A stretch of DNA of 64,000 bases, from assembly GCA_964020975.1 (NCBI GenBank), contig OZ026619.1:83660206-83724205 (forward strand), given 5' to 3'. This document shows, one piece after another, positions 24,210 through 35,751 of the stretch. A model generated the notes under the pieces. That model was not told where the DNA came from. It did no database searches and worked only from the letters and a program-made list of their open reading frames with translations. Numbering within the stretch: position 1 is the first letter of the stretch; each line of letters opens with the position of its first letter. This DNA comes from Hermodice carunculata. Lineage: Eukaryota > Annelida > Polychaeta > Eunicida > Amphinomidae. Both the position numbers and the translations under genes were made by a program.

Positions 24210-25301
24210 TTCTTAGTCGCTTTACCAGTGTACTGCCACAGTTCAGCTGGCTGCAGCCTAGGGCTGAGGTGACTCGGGGAGGAGGCCTAAATTCGTGAAT
24301 AATAACAACGAGAATCAATACTTCCTATGTTGACATGTACATTATTTTTTTCACATAGTTTGCAGAACTTAATGCAAATGTCTCACCAGTCACCACTACC
24401 CGTTTACAACCAGATGTTCATTATGCACTAATTCTTATTATTTGTTAAAAGCTATACGTATCATAGTCGAAACAGCGTTCTTCATTTCCTATCCAGGTTA
24501 GCTATAATTGGGAACCGTTCATGTATTTTGTGTAGAAATGGTCTCAAATGTTATTTCTTCACTTATGGCTTGTATAACTTGCAACGCCGTGTTAAAGGCG
24601 AACAAGATTCTGTTGGAGCTACGACAGCTACTCTTAAGCAGCATAGAACTTTGGCGGATTAGAGAGGTGAACTGCATTGTGACATATCCAGGAAAGAATG
24701 TGACACTTATGTTGAGTATTTGTGTACAGAGTAACTGGTACTGTGCATTTAATTTGCCTACTTTGACATGTGTATTGCGATATTGTAGTCATTGACTGAC
24801 ATTTGTATATGTACTATTTTTTTGGGTCAGACAACATACATAGTACAAATAATTATAATGATAATGCTGTGTAAGCTCATAGAAACATTTTACATGCTCA
24901 CTGTCATTTTCATGTTCGCAATGAAAAGTTTAAACAGCAGTGCTGGGACTTAGCGGAACAAAGAACATACCCTTACAGTTTTAGTGTTTTCAACACAGAA
25001 ATCACACATTCAGGTCAGTGGACGACTGTATTTTAAAAATTGAAAAGAAAAAGAAAAGAAGGAAAGAAAAAAACATTGATTAGTCAGCCTAATTTAGCAC
25101 GTTCAGCCTCTTCGATCGGCAAAAGATGCGCCCATCTCTTTTATTAAGCTTTGTGCTATGGGACTTCCAGACGTACACACAGCTGCTATTAAAAATCAAT
25201 GGCTCTGATACTGTTTATGTACTCATTTTGCACATTTTATCACAATAGATCATTAAGTGATCGTGACGCCACAAAATTTGGGTACCTTGTATTCTGTCTC
25301 T
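24209..25301. other. No confident gene; one protein-like stretch
   Basis: In one plus frame at about 24515-24720 the residues (CILCRNGLKCYF, TYGLYNLQRRVKGEQDS, GELHCDISRKECDTYVEY) look more protein-like than most of the window, with one internal TAG. I cannot name a family. It may be a decayed exon or transposon piece, or chance. Confidence 0.2.
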
Positions 25302-25424
<123 letters not shown>

Positions 25425-27698
25425 TACAAGCTCCTTCAGGGATCCCCCAGTAAACATCGACTCCCAAGTTGACGCCTAGCCAGACAGCATGCAGTCTCCT
25501 GGCGGACGTTTATAAATTTGAGCACGCCTCGCTGGAACCGGTTTCAAGACAATCTAGGCCGCCACAGAATGTTGGCTGCCAGCTCATGTGAACAAGTAGC
25601 AACTGCTTTCATGTAACATATCACAAACACAATGGCATAAGATACATTTTGTGTACCCTCTATCTAGTCATCAGTGACGGCCACAAATTGAAAAGTATTG
25701 CCAGAAACACAAGAAAAAAGCACATATTTTCATGAAAGTTCATGGTGCTCCAAAGTTGGTCAAAATTTCGAGCTTTTGAGAAAATTTTATGATAAACATA
25801 CCTAGTTTGGACAAAATGGTGAGAATCTAAACGGCCTCTATACCTGTTAACCATTTCAGTGCCAAGTTTTGGACTGAGTCACTTTTCGTTGCGGCGCCGA
25901 GGGCGCATTGCCTCCAAAAAGAAGAGAGAAAAACTGCTGTCGACTCGGACAAATCGTTTTTGTTTGGACACGTGAATGCACGAGTACTTCAGTAAAATGC
26001 CTTTTTACAACAACCATAAATATGGAATCTTTCACAGTTATTTGAGCACGACTTAACGTGATTCGTACCAAAAAGTTAAAGTACACAACACGTGCAACTA
26101 ACAACAATTACAGGTTTCATGAAATACTGTTTTTAATCCAGCGTTACGCGAATATAGATACGTATGTGTGTGTGTGTGTATGTACGTACATTCTAAAAAA
26201 ATACTGAAATGAAAATTTTATCCAAAATTAAAGAAGGTAATTTAGTTAGAAGCATGTTGATAAAAATAAACGACCCCCACTTTAAAACCGTTTCACAATT
26301 TGAATTGAACTTCAAAAAGAGATTGCCAGAGATTAAATGCCTGCATCTGGTTGTTGATTAAAATGCTGACAGTTCCTGAAATAAGAGACAGCTTGCTGCC
26401 GTTGAAGACTACTCTTGGTAATAAGGACAGACGCGGGCTGTGCTCTTTGGCGATATACAGGAATCTCCGAGAGGGCAGAAGAACCCTTTCTACTGCAGTT
26501 TTCCTATAAGGAGGTGGGAATGGGGGAAGGGGGGGGGGGGGGGCTCTATAATGATTGCACGAACAAGTGCTTGCTTGTCATGAGGAGCTCTGGATAGAAC
26601 AATTTAAAACCAACTCTCGGCCAGTATCGTAGTACTTTTACCATTTGCCCCTCAGAGCGGCCGAAACCAACTCGATGTAAAATGTCTTTCGCCACAAAGA
26701 TTTTTAAAACTCAATTTTAGTGTTGATGAAAACATAGTCACCAAGAATTGCAGACGAACTATTTGAGAATATCATGCCTGAGTTATATAGCTGTCCTCGG
26801 GTTAAGACGGGAATTTACCGCCCAACGATCCAACGGGAAGCTGTTGTCTCAGCCTTACCTCCACAAGGGAGGATAAAAAGATTGAAAAAGAAATGTTTGA
26901 TGAATCTGTTTCAATATTAATGCTGGTGACATCCCTTGAAAACGTTCAGCATAAACTGCGTGTTTTAGATATAAAATTTAGTTCCACGTGGAACTCTATT
27001 GATAAACACAAGTGAAAAGAACAAGCCTGCTACCTGCTCCCTGGTTGGCCTTTAAAGTGCGCAGTATAAAACGTGTACAGTATATAAGTGTACTGCAGCC
27101 ATCATTATGTTAACTGTTCTCGGACAGGTATTGGAAATGTGTAGACTTAACGCCCAAGAATTATTTTTATACACTTTGCACCAGTGACACATTCCCCGTT
27201 TGCAAAGCACAGAGCCCTGGAGGGGACGCAAAAAAATATTTTTTTTCTCTTATATCCCCTCTGGGGCTCCAGAGGGGCAAAGCTTTCTTCGAAAAAAAAA
27301 AAATACAAGATAAGTAAACTTTGTGTTCTGTTGGACTTTGTACATATGTTATTGAACTTTCTCTTAAAATGTAAGTCTAATGCAAAACTTACACATACGC
27401 CCTTGATCTCACAGACCATATTTAAATGTTACCATCAAGTGGGTCAATTTGTTCCCGCTTTGTAAGAGAAAAATACAGATCGACACAACCACGTGATTCG
27501 TGGAAACATTCCTATAGGAGTGCAAGGTTTGTCCTACATTGCATTTTCAACGCAAAATCTATTTGCTCATGTCCTTCTAGGTCTTCCTAGCAAACTAAAA
27601 CATTCCCGTCTCTAGTTTTGTCGCTAGTTACTGGTGCTCAAACGAAGCCATCTGGTGGCAATTTTGACAATTTGTTGCCAGAAACTAAGACGGACCAA
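25425..27698. other. No recognisable gene
   Basis: It includes a 15-base G run at 26529-26543, a short GT tract near 26166, and a small inverted pair GAGCCCTGGAGGGG / CCCCTCTGGGGCTCC around 27210-27270. No supported coding feature. Confidence 0.5.
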
Positions 27699-27699
27699 A

Positions 27700-27742
<43 letters not shown>
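27699..27742. repeat. Poly(A) tract, about 44 bp
   Basis: An almost pure A run. It could be the tail of a retroposed sequence on the plus strand, but nothing upstream identifies the source. Confidence 0.9.
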
Positions 27743-27745
<3 letters not shown>

Positions 27746-27779
27746 CTTCACCCACCCAACCACCCAAAAAATCTCGCTG

Positions 27780-28085
27780 TCACTTTGATCAAATTCCCTG
27801 CAGGAGTGTTTACCCTCTCCCCCCCTCCCACAATACAATAACTTTTAATCTAACATCAAATTCTCTGTGGGAGTGTCCATTGCGTCAGCCACCACAACAA
27901 TAACTTTCATGTTCAAACATCAATTGCCTGTAGGAGTGTTAATTCACTCCCTCCCATCCCCGCCCCCCCCCCCCCCCCCCAAATCCAATAACTTTTAATT
28001 TAACATCAAATTCCGGGAGGAGAATGTGTTCCACCACCCACCAATACAATAACTTTCAATTTAATATCGAACTTAAACATCAAAA
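27780..28085. repeat. Four degenerate tandem units of 65-85 bp
   Basis: Each unit contains a CAAATTCCCTGCAGGAGTG-like block (at about 27789, 27858, 27921 and 28006), a C-rich spacer and ACAATAACTTTTAAT. The third spacer is an 18-base C run at 27963-27980. Confidence 0.8.
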
Positions 28086-28153
28086 CCACACTCATTCAAA
28101 AATGACACTACAAGGTGAGAATATAGTTACATAGTAGTTATATGATTAATCCA

Positions 28154-28270
<117 letters not shown>

Positions 28271-28527
28271 CAGAATTTTAATAAGGGACACAGTTTTAAT
28301 AAAACGAAAATGTGTTTGATCGTGTATTGAATTGACACATGACTGAACTTTTAAGCAGAAGTATGATCACAATAGAAACAAGAAGACAATGTCAATTATT
28401 TCCAATTTATATATCTGTATGAGCCAAGCAACAAAGTAACAGAGCGGTACTTTATACAATTTACGTGACCAACCTTTTACAAATTACCCGTTAATGCTTA
28501 TACAATTACACATATTACATTAATCAT

Positions 28528-28889
28528 TATAAAAATGAAGTCTGTCTCTGTTGTTGTCATTGGCATGTAACAGCGCGGTTGTGGGTAGGCATTTTTCATG
28601 ACGTCGCGATAGCATTAATATTCCATGATATATAAATATACATTTTATATTTATATTCATATTAACATTAATACTAGAATTAAATTTGTCATGAATATTT
28701 GTGCGTAAAAGTTTTGATAGCCACTGCGAAGGACCTTTTGTTTATCAGTGGGACGAGCTATGGGTACGGCCAGCCGCTTGTTACTAGACACTGGCACGTG
28801 CCGTGCTGTACATGATGTTACCATTGACTGATGAAAACAAAATTTGTCCCTATTCTTTCAATGCTAACAAAAACTCCGAATGTAAATAT
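28528..28889 (+). repeat. Dispersed 362-bp repeat, copy A
   Basis: It begins TATAAAAATGAAGTCTGTC and ends CTCCGAATGTAAATAT. The inside has TGACGTCGCGATAG, ATTAACATTAATACTAGAAT, AAGTTTTGATAGCCACTGC and GTGCTGTACATGATGTTACC. A second copy at 50762-51144 matches nearly base for base, so the family was recently active or recently duplicated. No coding capacity was seen. Confidence 0.9.
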
Positions 28890-29603
28890 TAAAAGTTATG
28901 AAGTGACAGTTGGGATAATGAGTTGGATATTGTTTCACCCCATCACATTTGTGACAATTTGCTCTCGTGTTCATTGACAGGTTAACAGATAACTGTCTTT
29001 GAATGCAGAAAATGTACACGTCACAGTAACTTTTTACACAACGAGGAATTAAATATAAATGCAGTGATTGCATTGTTGCATCAGATTCTGCCAAGTTGCA
29101 CGCAGCAAGGTGGTAATAGTTTATTTCTTAAGTACCTGTTTGTAGACAAGAACAAGACCAAGTACAATATTAAAGTTTCTGCATTAGCACAAGAAGGTTG
29201 ATTAAAACAATACGTCTTATATAAATGACATGGTAATATATGCTGATTTGAAATGCCCGTCCTCCTTATCCATTTCCCTGCTCACTAAAGAGCTCCGGAT
29301 GGCGGAAATGTGCGGAAGCAACAGTAGTTTAGAATCAAGTCCCACAGCAGCGTACTGCCTTACAGGTCCCATTTTCCACCGATTATTGTTGTTAATGATA
29401 CCAGTGCAGGAAAATACGCGAACACAAAAAACTGCTCACGCAATGTATGTAGTTCAGACAAGATGGAACAAATGTCCATGCAGCAGGATAGACATTTTAC
29501 TGTGCCAATTCAAACGTACAGTTATTTAGAATCGAACAAAGCACACAAAAGTTATTCTCAATATAAGCTTAAAAACAAAGTAAAGACCCACATACATACA
29601 CAC
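28890..29603. other. No recognisable gene
   Basis: A 99-codon open frame at 29230-29529 has no known motif. Nothing else is supported. Confidence 0.45.
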
Positions 29604-29646
29604 ATGTATGTATGTGTGTGTGTATGTATGTATGTATGTATGTATG

Positions 29647-29676
<30 letters not shown>
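29604..29676. repeat. (TGTA)n microsatellite
   Basis: About 70 bp of ATGT units with two early GTGT interruptions, preceded by the near-inverted ACATACATACACACATG. Confidence 0.95.
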
Positions 29677-29677
<1 letters not shown>

Positions 29678-29896
29678 TAAAGAAGATTAAACAGATAGAG
29701 GGACTTCCAGTTGCTTAGTCAGAAATATAGATGTAATAACCTATGTTGGCATAGCAACATTGAAACTTAAAACTGTGTTCTGTTGATCGGGACTATATAT
29801 GGTTTTGTTAATGTAAGGTGGTTTGAAGCGTCCTGACTGAAAAATAAAATTTTGAGTTGCGTCAAGATAATTTTGTTGTTTGCTTTCGAACGATTA

Positions 29897-31005
29897 TTAC
29901 CTCCATACGACAAGGTATTTAGAGTGAAAGATGCCATGTGGTATGATTATTAAGTATAATCTATTTCTTTGGATAATATAATTTGAGTATTCAAAAAAAA
30001 AAAAAAAAAAAAAAAGAAAAAAAAGAAAAGACGTTTCAGCAGGCACACCACATGTGCAGGCAGGGGAACTTAATAGTCCTATTTTATACATGTCTTGATT
30101 CAACTGGATGCAACCCATCCTGATCCTAGCATGTAAAATATTTAGATTTCTAATACCAATGTAAAATAAGTCGTTATGTTTCGGTTTGTCTCTATCCCAT
30201 TCACCTTGAAATGATTCTGCATCTTCTGAATTACGAACGGCAGGTGAAAGCATATTTCAATGTCGAATAGTAGAAGGAATGAAAGACTTTCCGTACAAAC
30301 TGATTCTGCATTTGGGTTTAGTCAGTTTGTTTTTGGATCTTACATTCTATTGATTTCTGGATGATATATTTCCAGGAATTAGGTTACATAAGTACGCGGG
30401 TGCATATCCATGGACCATTTTGTAAAATAGTTTTTATCTATGTTTTTCTCTGCGTTTCGAAAGAGTCTTCCACCCAGTTTCACTGTAAAGTTTAGAACAG
30501 CTTGTACAACGTATTGCTCCTGTCACTATGCGGGCTGTAACCAGTTAAATACCCCCCAACAGGTCTGCGTGACTCTGTGCATCCCCCCCGACCACATGTC
30601 CATACTCTAAAATTGGTCGGATATACATAAAATATACTATTTCAAGGGAACGCCTGCTTAATTTATATTGAAACATTTTCATTACACCAATAACAAGTTT
30701 ATTAGTTTAGGAAACTATACAATTAACATGACTGGACCATGATAAACATGAACCGAGTGTTAAGCCAAGATAGTTTTGTTGTGTTACATTATCAAGAATA
30801 TTTCCCTCGAATTGGATAGGAGAATATGAGGGATTTCATTTTCTACTTACAAGCATTGTTTTTGTTTTTGTACTGTTAAAGATGACCAGCTACTGCTTTG
30901 CCCATTTTTGCGCTTCACTGAGGTCATTATTTAGAATTTCGACAGAATTGTTGGAGTCAGCGGGATCGTCGAGTGTGATTAATTAACAACATAGGAATAT
31001 ATTTT
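29897..31005 (-). pseudogene. 5'-truncated CR1/L2-like LINE, RT thumb to C-terminus
   Basis: Read from about 31005 downwards on the minus strand: a DDPADSNNSVEILNNDLSEA block (after the RT active site), NYLGLTLGSCLSWSSHV, RRSLEIVYFMYIRPILEYGH, TARIVTGAIRC, GWKTLSKRREKH and FYKMVHGYAPAYLCNLIPG, ending with a C-terminal ARIRMGCIQLNQDMYKIGL / PACTCG block at about 30055-30135. It is related to the LINE at 1770-3431 but clearly not the same copy. Several stops fall in frame (for example where the family has W after AKQ, and after REKHR). A T-rich run on the sense strand (A-rich on plus, 29994-30027) interrupts the C-terminus, probably a later insertion or slippage. Dead copy; clade assignment is by wording of the blocks. 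Confidence 0.8.
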
Positions 31006-31024
31006 GGCCACGGAAAGTCAAACC

Positions 31025-31264
31025 CTAGAGAGCTTGTGTAAGAATAATCAATATAACAAACCTTGCAGTAACAATTCTATTTATCATTATTTTTTTCAAG
31101 TTAGTTTGTGATCGACTAATACTCCAAGAAACTTCACACACTTTATATACCTTAACAATGCACCGTTCATATAATACATTATCATGCAAGTTGTTTGTTT
31201 CAAATTCATAGAAAAACATAAAATTTGTTTTCTTTAAATCTACCGCAATTCCACGAGTATTCAT
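31025..31264 (-). pseudogene. Small LINE reverse-transcriptase fragment of a different family
   Basis: Read from 31264 downwards: RGIAVDLKKTNFMFF, the conserved stretch after the RT active site, then in the next frame CVKFLGVLVDHKLT followed by a stop and KK, where relatives have W. One frameshift lies near 31145 and one TGG-to-TGA type stop near 31090. Only about 80 residues remain. It covers the same part of RT as the start of the neighbouring LINE piece but with different wording, so these are two insertions, not one element. Confidence 0.65.
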
Positions 31265-31528
31265 CTTAGAAACATAAAAATATTTTCTTATTGTTCAGTT
31301 ATGTTATTCACCAGATTCATCGTTTTTGGTCAATGAATAAGCAAGTAGTATTACCGGCTTTTAATTCCACTTTGAATCCCGTTGCCTTCTTGATGAATTA
31401 ATCATGAACTTGCAAATATAAATTTAAGATTGTATAGTGTACACTAAGGACTTGCTGTTCAGACTTAATAGCACATCCCTCCATATAGAGAGCTTGTGGA
31501 ACTTCAAACGTAATTGTAATACTTAACT

Positions 31529-31628
<100 letters not shown>

Positions 31629-32030
31629 AATATATCCTGCATTGCAGATATCCTGCCTTGTAGATGTTGCTACATGTATGTTTGATTCCACTTCTTTGCA
31701 TTAGTGTATTATATTGACACTAGAGGTCACTACATTAGGGATTCATTTTTCTTCATGACGAGGTCTGCGTTTTCAAATTATGATGAACAGATTTCTCCGT
31801 TAATAAAGAAAAAATAAAGAGCTTACCAACATAGACTATGTTAATGTGAGAATGGTCAGTACCTAGACTTCATTCTATCCACATTTGTGCAAGATGAATG
31901 GGCGACAAAGTGCAGGCAGGAGAGAAAAGTGTTGCACAACTTGGGAATCATCTGCAGCCATCACTTGAAGCCCGACAGCATGAAGTAAGGCTTCTTCTTT
32001 TTATATTTTCAACCCAAGTAAAAGTATACA
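31629..32030. other. No confident feature; may be decayed LINE
   Basis: The stretch before 32030 could belong to the same LINE as the next entry (a HLGNHLQPSLEARQHE-like phrase near 31940-31985), but it is too decayed to assign. Confidence 0.35.
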
Positions 32031-32534
32031 TTTGAGTACAGGCTCCAATATCCCTATACTTCTCTGTATTTCAGCCCGATGCCAATCAATTTATCACGTC
32101 AGTCACACTGAACACCTTGGTAAATTTATTGGACTTCATGCAGACTGTGATAATGTAGAGAAATCCACTGCTTGGCTTCAATCAGAGGTGAACTTGCTCA
32201 TGGCTCAATTTGCTAAAGTATTTCCTGATATATGGTATAGCTTATTTAAGACAGATATGTACTGCATGTCATAGTATGGGGGTCAGTTGTGGGATGTTTT
32301 CAGCCAAGGCGTTCAGTCCTTTCATTCTGCTCGGCGAAATGCGGCGAGATTCATTTGGAAAACCCCACACACCACCCACAACAGTCTGCTCCATTTGATT
32401 TGTAGTAACGTCACCACTGAAACTCAGTTCCACCGGCGATTTCTCAAGTTCTTTTTCAAGGCTTTTGACAGTGAAAATATAGTTGCGAGAACATGTGGTA
32501 AATTGGTAATGGATGGAAGTCAGTCCCGTGTATG
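32031..32534 (+). pseudogene. Tx1/L1-like LINE ORF2 C-terminal fragment
   Basis: One reading frame gives TEHLGKFIGLHADC, LLMAQFAKVFPDIWYSLF, then after one TAG near 32272 GGQLWDVFSQGVQSFHSARR, FIWKTPHTTHNSLLHLIC and QFHRRFLKFFFKAF. This order (HLG block, LWD block, R-W/F-I-W block, LLHLIC, RRFLKF) is what I know from the region after the RT domain in Tx1-like LINEs of fish and marine invertebrates. The piece ends at 32534, where the mariner's TA site begins, and no continuation is visible after the mariner. The family is inferred from memory of the motif pattern. Confidence 0.6.
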
Positions 32535-32536
32535 TA

Positions 32537-33662
32537 CGAGGGCTAGCTGAAAAGTTCTAAGCCTAAGTGGGATATCTCAATGGGATTGAAACAAACTTTT
32601 GCCACGAGTACAATCATTTAATAAATCATAGACATAAGAACTGCAACTGTAGTGTGATTAGTGTCTTTGTATCAGAATATCTTGTGAACCTACCAGTTGA
32701 AATCATCAGAAATGGACAAAACTGGCTATTGGACAGTCATGAAGTACCTGCGACTCAAAGGGCTAACCCCAACACAGATGCTTGCCAACATGGTCTCCGC
32801 CTTAGGGGATGATGCCCCTTCCTTTTCCACTGTTAAGAAATGGGCTGCGGAATTCAAGCGTGGCAAAATGAGCCTTGACGATGACACGCGTCCAGGACGA
32901 CCTTCAACAACAACCATTTCCGAAAAAATTACCCCGGTGCATGACATGGTGATGGCTGGTCGACGATTGACTACTTGAAATATTGCCAGTGTTGTGGGCA
33001 TCGCTCATGAAAGGGTTTAGCACAATATCACTGAGGAGTTGGGGATGACAAAAGTTTCTGCATGATGGGTGCCAAAGCTCTTGACAGCGGATCAGAAACG
33101 CGTCACATTCCTGGCGTCCCGTGACAATTTAAGCCGTTTTGAAGCAGATCCCGATGATTTTTTGACCCCATTTGAAATCATGGATGAGACATGGTTTCCT
33201 TTATTAGAACCAGAAACCAAAATTCAGTCTAAATAATGGAAGCATCTGGGATCACCCCCCCCCCCAAAGCGGAAATGGTTCGTTCTGCAGGAAAGGTGAT
33301 GGGCTCAGTCTTTTGGGTTTTCAAGGGTATTCTGCTGATTCATCATCTTGAAAAAGGCCAGACTATCAATGGAAGATATTATACTGACCTACTGAGACAG
33401 TTGCGTGAAGCTATCAAAGCTGAGCAATGGGAATGCTCACTAAAGGAGTCCTGTTCCACCAAGACAATGCTCCTGTTCACAAATTGATGGTTGTCGTGTC
33501 AGCGATCCATGGCTTCGAACTCATTGAACATCCCCCTTATTCACCCGATTTAGCCCCGTCAGACTTCCACCCGTTTCACAAAATGAAAAAGGAACTAGCT
33601 TGTCGCCATTTTCTAGTATTGATGACGTCATTTCCGCTGTGAATGACCTTTTAAAAGGGTTT
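32537..33662 (+). mobile_element. Mariner DNA transposon, 3' end lost, inactive
   Basis: The left end begins CGAGGGCTAGCTGAAAAG after a TA at 32535-32536, as in many mariners. The transposase region starts near 32699-32712 and runs to about 33660. No matching inverted repeat occurs at the right, where the copy stops in a T run near 33660-33671, so the right end is deleted. A one-ended element cannot be mobilised. Confidence 0.85.
32712..33660 (+). pseudogene. Mariner transposase pseudogene
   Basis: It would encode the mariner cut-and-paste transposase, which binds the element ends with an N-terminal helix-turn-helix pair and cuts with a D,D34D catalytic core. Visible parts are the N-terminal HTH region (KWAAEFKRGKMSLDDDTRPG at about 32838-32900), the linker WVPKLLTADQKR near 33067, first Asp in MDETWF near 33180, QSK-WKH and SAGKVMGSVFWVFKGILL, second Asp in GVLFHQDNAPVH, and YSPDLAPSDF. 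Four stops fall where relatives have R, Q, R and Q (near 32976, 33018, 33061 and 33234). Each fits a C-to-T change in a CGA or CA(A/G) codon. Frameshifts lie near 33420 and 33612. Between the second and third Asp there are 32 residues, not 34: two residues are missing around AIHGFELI. Family certain, copy dead. Confidence 0.9.
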
Positions 33663-35394
33663 TTTTTTTTTAATTTGATATGATTTTGGTTACCACTTAT
33701 ATAAAAACTTGCCAGCACTTTCGGACCTATATCCACTAACGGGGCATCCTTCTCGCCCACGCTCCAGCTTTCACACACCAGGGGGTCGTGGCGGGTCTTA
33801 CAAAAATTTATGGCCCTACGGCGACTTCTACGTCTGATACAGAATACGTGCTGCGGGGCCCGCCGCTAATGTTGGTATTGCGGTGTATTTACATTTTCAG
33901 GTTATGCTCACTCTGGAAAAGTCCCAATATATATTGCAAAAATTACATTTATTCGACAAATTAACCTTCCCTTAACCCCAATCGGACATAGACTTTGGAT
34001 ACTACCTCTTCAAAATATCGAATCGTATCACTGGCACTTGGCTGCCACTTTGAAAACTGTGTACCAATCCGGGTCGCACTAAGCACAGGAAGGCACCGTA
34101 CTGTACAGGAAAGCACAGGATAGCACCAGCACGCTCCTGCCGGTGTACCAAATGGCACCAAAAAGCACTAATGGGACACCAGAGTAAGGGACAATACCGA
34201 AAGGCTGTGCCTGAGACACAGGAAAGCACCGGCCGGGACACCTCTTGATGAGCAAAATATTATAGGGGGATATATTCAAATATAGGCCTAATTATGGATC
34301 TTAACCCTGAATCTCAGGCGTGAATGGCAGTGACATTTGACTGACTTCAAGTAACTTGCTAACTTGAATTAGACGAGGCACGATAACTGAAATAATGTAA
34401 AGGATGTACATGTAAACCAAGAAAATCATTTTAAAATACAGTATATTTTTACTCGAGAGGTTTAAACTGGGCCTGTAATGCTCTCAAAGCAAATAAACGG
34501 CGAATCTATATATTGTGTTATATGTGCGTATAGATTATGCACAAATCATAGTGAAAGAGTAATCAGGTTTAAATCTACTTGACTTACTGCTTAAATCTAC
34601 TGGACTTACAGCTTTCAAAAGAAACCTGTGTTACACAAACATGCAACAATTCGGACTTTCGCTCTTCAAGTGATTTACACTTCTGCAATGCATGGTTTTT
34701 CTTAAAATAAGAAGTCTTAACAAGTTAAAAAAAATCAAAACAGCTAATTACACTGTAATTTGTAGCCTAAAACGTCAAGTTAAATATACATTGCACAAAC
34801 TTCAAAAACGTCCTTGTAAAATTTCCACAAAGGGTAAATACCATTGTAAATCCTTTGATAATAGCTACAATCCAGAATTTTCAATTAGTTGAAAGAGGGT
34901 CTTTAATGGAAGAAGCAAGGTTTACAATTTATATTAAAAGTTGCATTATAAAATACAACTCCATGGGAATAAACAGGACCAGGTGCCCTCCATTTTCGTT
35001 TGTTTGTTCGGCTGTGTATACTCGACTGAAGAAACAGCCTGCTGCTAATTGCGATCTCTCCTCTAACATGTATATATCATACATTCACATTGTGGCATTC
35101 CACTGTTCGCGTACGTAGTAATCGGTGAATAAGTTTCGATTAGAGAAAAAAAAATGGAAAATGTTGCATGTTGTATTATGGAACACCTTCCTGGTTTTAT
35201 TTTCCACGCAGTAAGAGGTGTTGCCTGGCTGGTTGTATGTGACAAAAACTCGAAGCATATCAAATAGAAATGTGCGACTACTATCGTCAGGAAAATTGAT
35301 TTGTTTTGCGTTTTGGTGACTTTACCTATTTTGAGTTTTTTGTATGCGGGTACAAATCGGAAACATGTTTTGTCCTCTGTATTTTATAATATGC
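33663..35394. other. No recognisable gene
   Basis: The part at 34080-34240 is full of irregular short repeats (AGGAAAGCAC, GCACCAG, TGGCACC) that read in no constant period. Nothing else is supported. Confidence 0.45.
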
Positions 35395-35487
35395 TTTTTG
35401 TGTGTCACTCCATGTTCTGGAGAACCCCCCATTAGTGACATCTCGATGTACTATAGGGCGATCCAGTAGAAATAAATGTTTAAAAAA
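35395..35487 (+). repeat. Orphan 3' end of the LINE family at 57.8-64 kb
   Basis: ACTATAGGGCGATCCAG, then TAGAAATAAATGTTT, matches the sense-strand 3' end of the LINE on the minus strand near 57836-57880 (ACTATAGGGCGATCCAG, then CTGAAATAAATATGTTT). The similarity extends back through CTGGAGA and TTTGTG-GTC-CTCC. No coding part is attached, so this is an extreme 5' truncation or a SINE that borrowed the LINE tail. Confidence 0.65.
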
Positions 35488-35583
35488 ATAAATCGAATCT
35501 TTCAATCCTGAATTTCGGACTGAGTCGACAGCTTTCCTCGGCATCATTGCCTTCAAAGTGCGCCTAGGAAAACTGGACTCAAA

Positions 35584-35585
<2 letters not shown>

Positions 35586-35673
<88 letters not shown>
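35586..35673. repeat. (TA)n microsatellite
   Basis: About 88 bp of uninterrupted TA. A shorter TA tract (35733-35751) lies on the other side of a 60-bp repeat. Confidence 0.95.
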
Positions 35674-35676
<3 letters not shown>

Positions 35677-35733
35677 GCCAGATCAAGAAAAGTCTCTTAG
35701 TTTTCGAGCAACCTTGCTCACGTGGACCCAAGG
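35674..35733. repeat. 60-bp dispersed repeat, copy A
   Basis: It begins GAGGCCAGATCAAGAAAAGT and contains GAGCAACCTTGCTCACGTGG. The first 52 bp are identical to 37288-37339. It has an inner inverted repeat GAGCAA/TTGCTC next to a CACGTG E-box. It is enclosed by (TA)n on both sides. Confidence 0.9.
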
Positions 35734-35751
35734 ATATATATATATATATAT

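Noticed and set aside
34080-34240. Tandem repeat of AGGAAAGCAC and GCACCAG phrases
   Set aside because: The phrases recur irregularly with no constant period, so no repeat unit could be defined.
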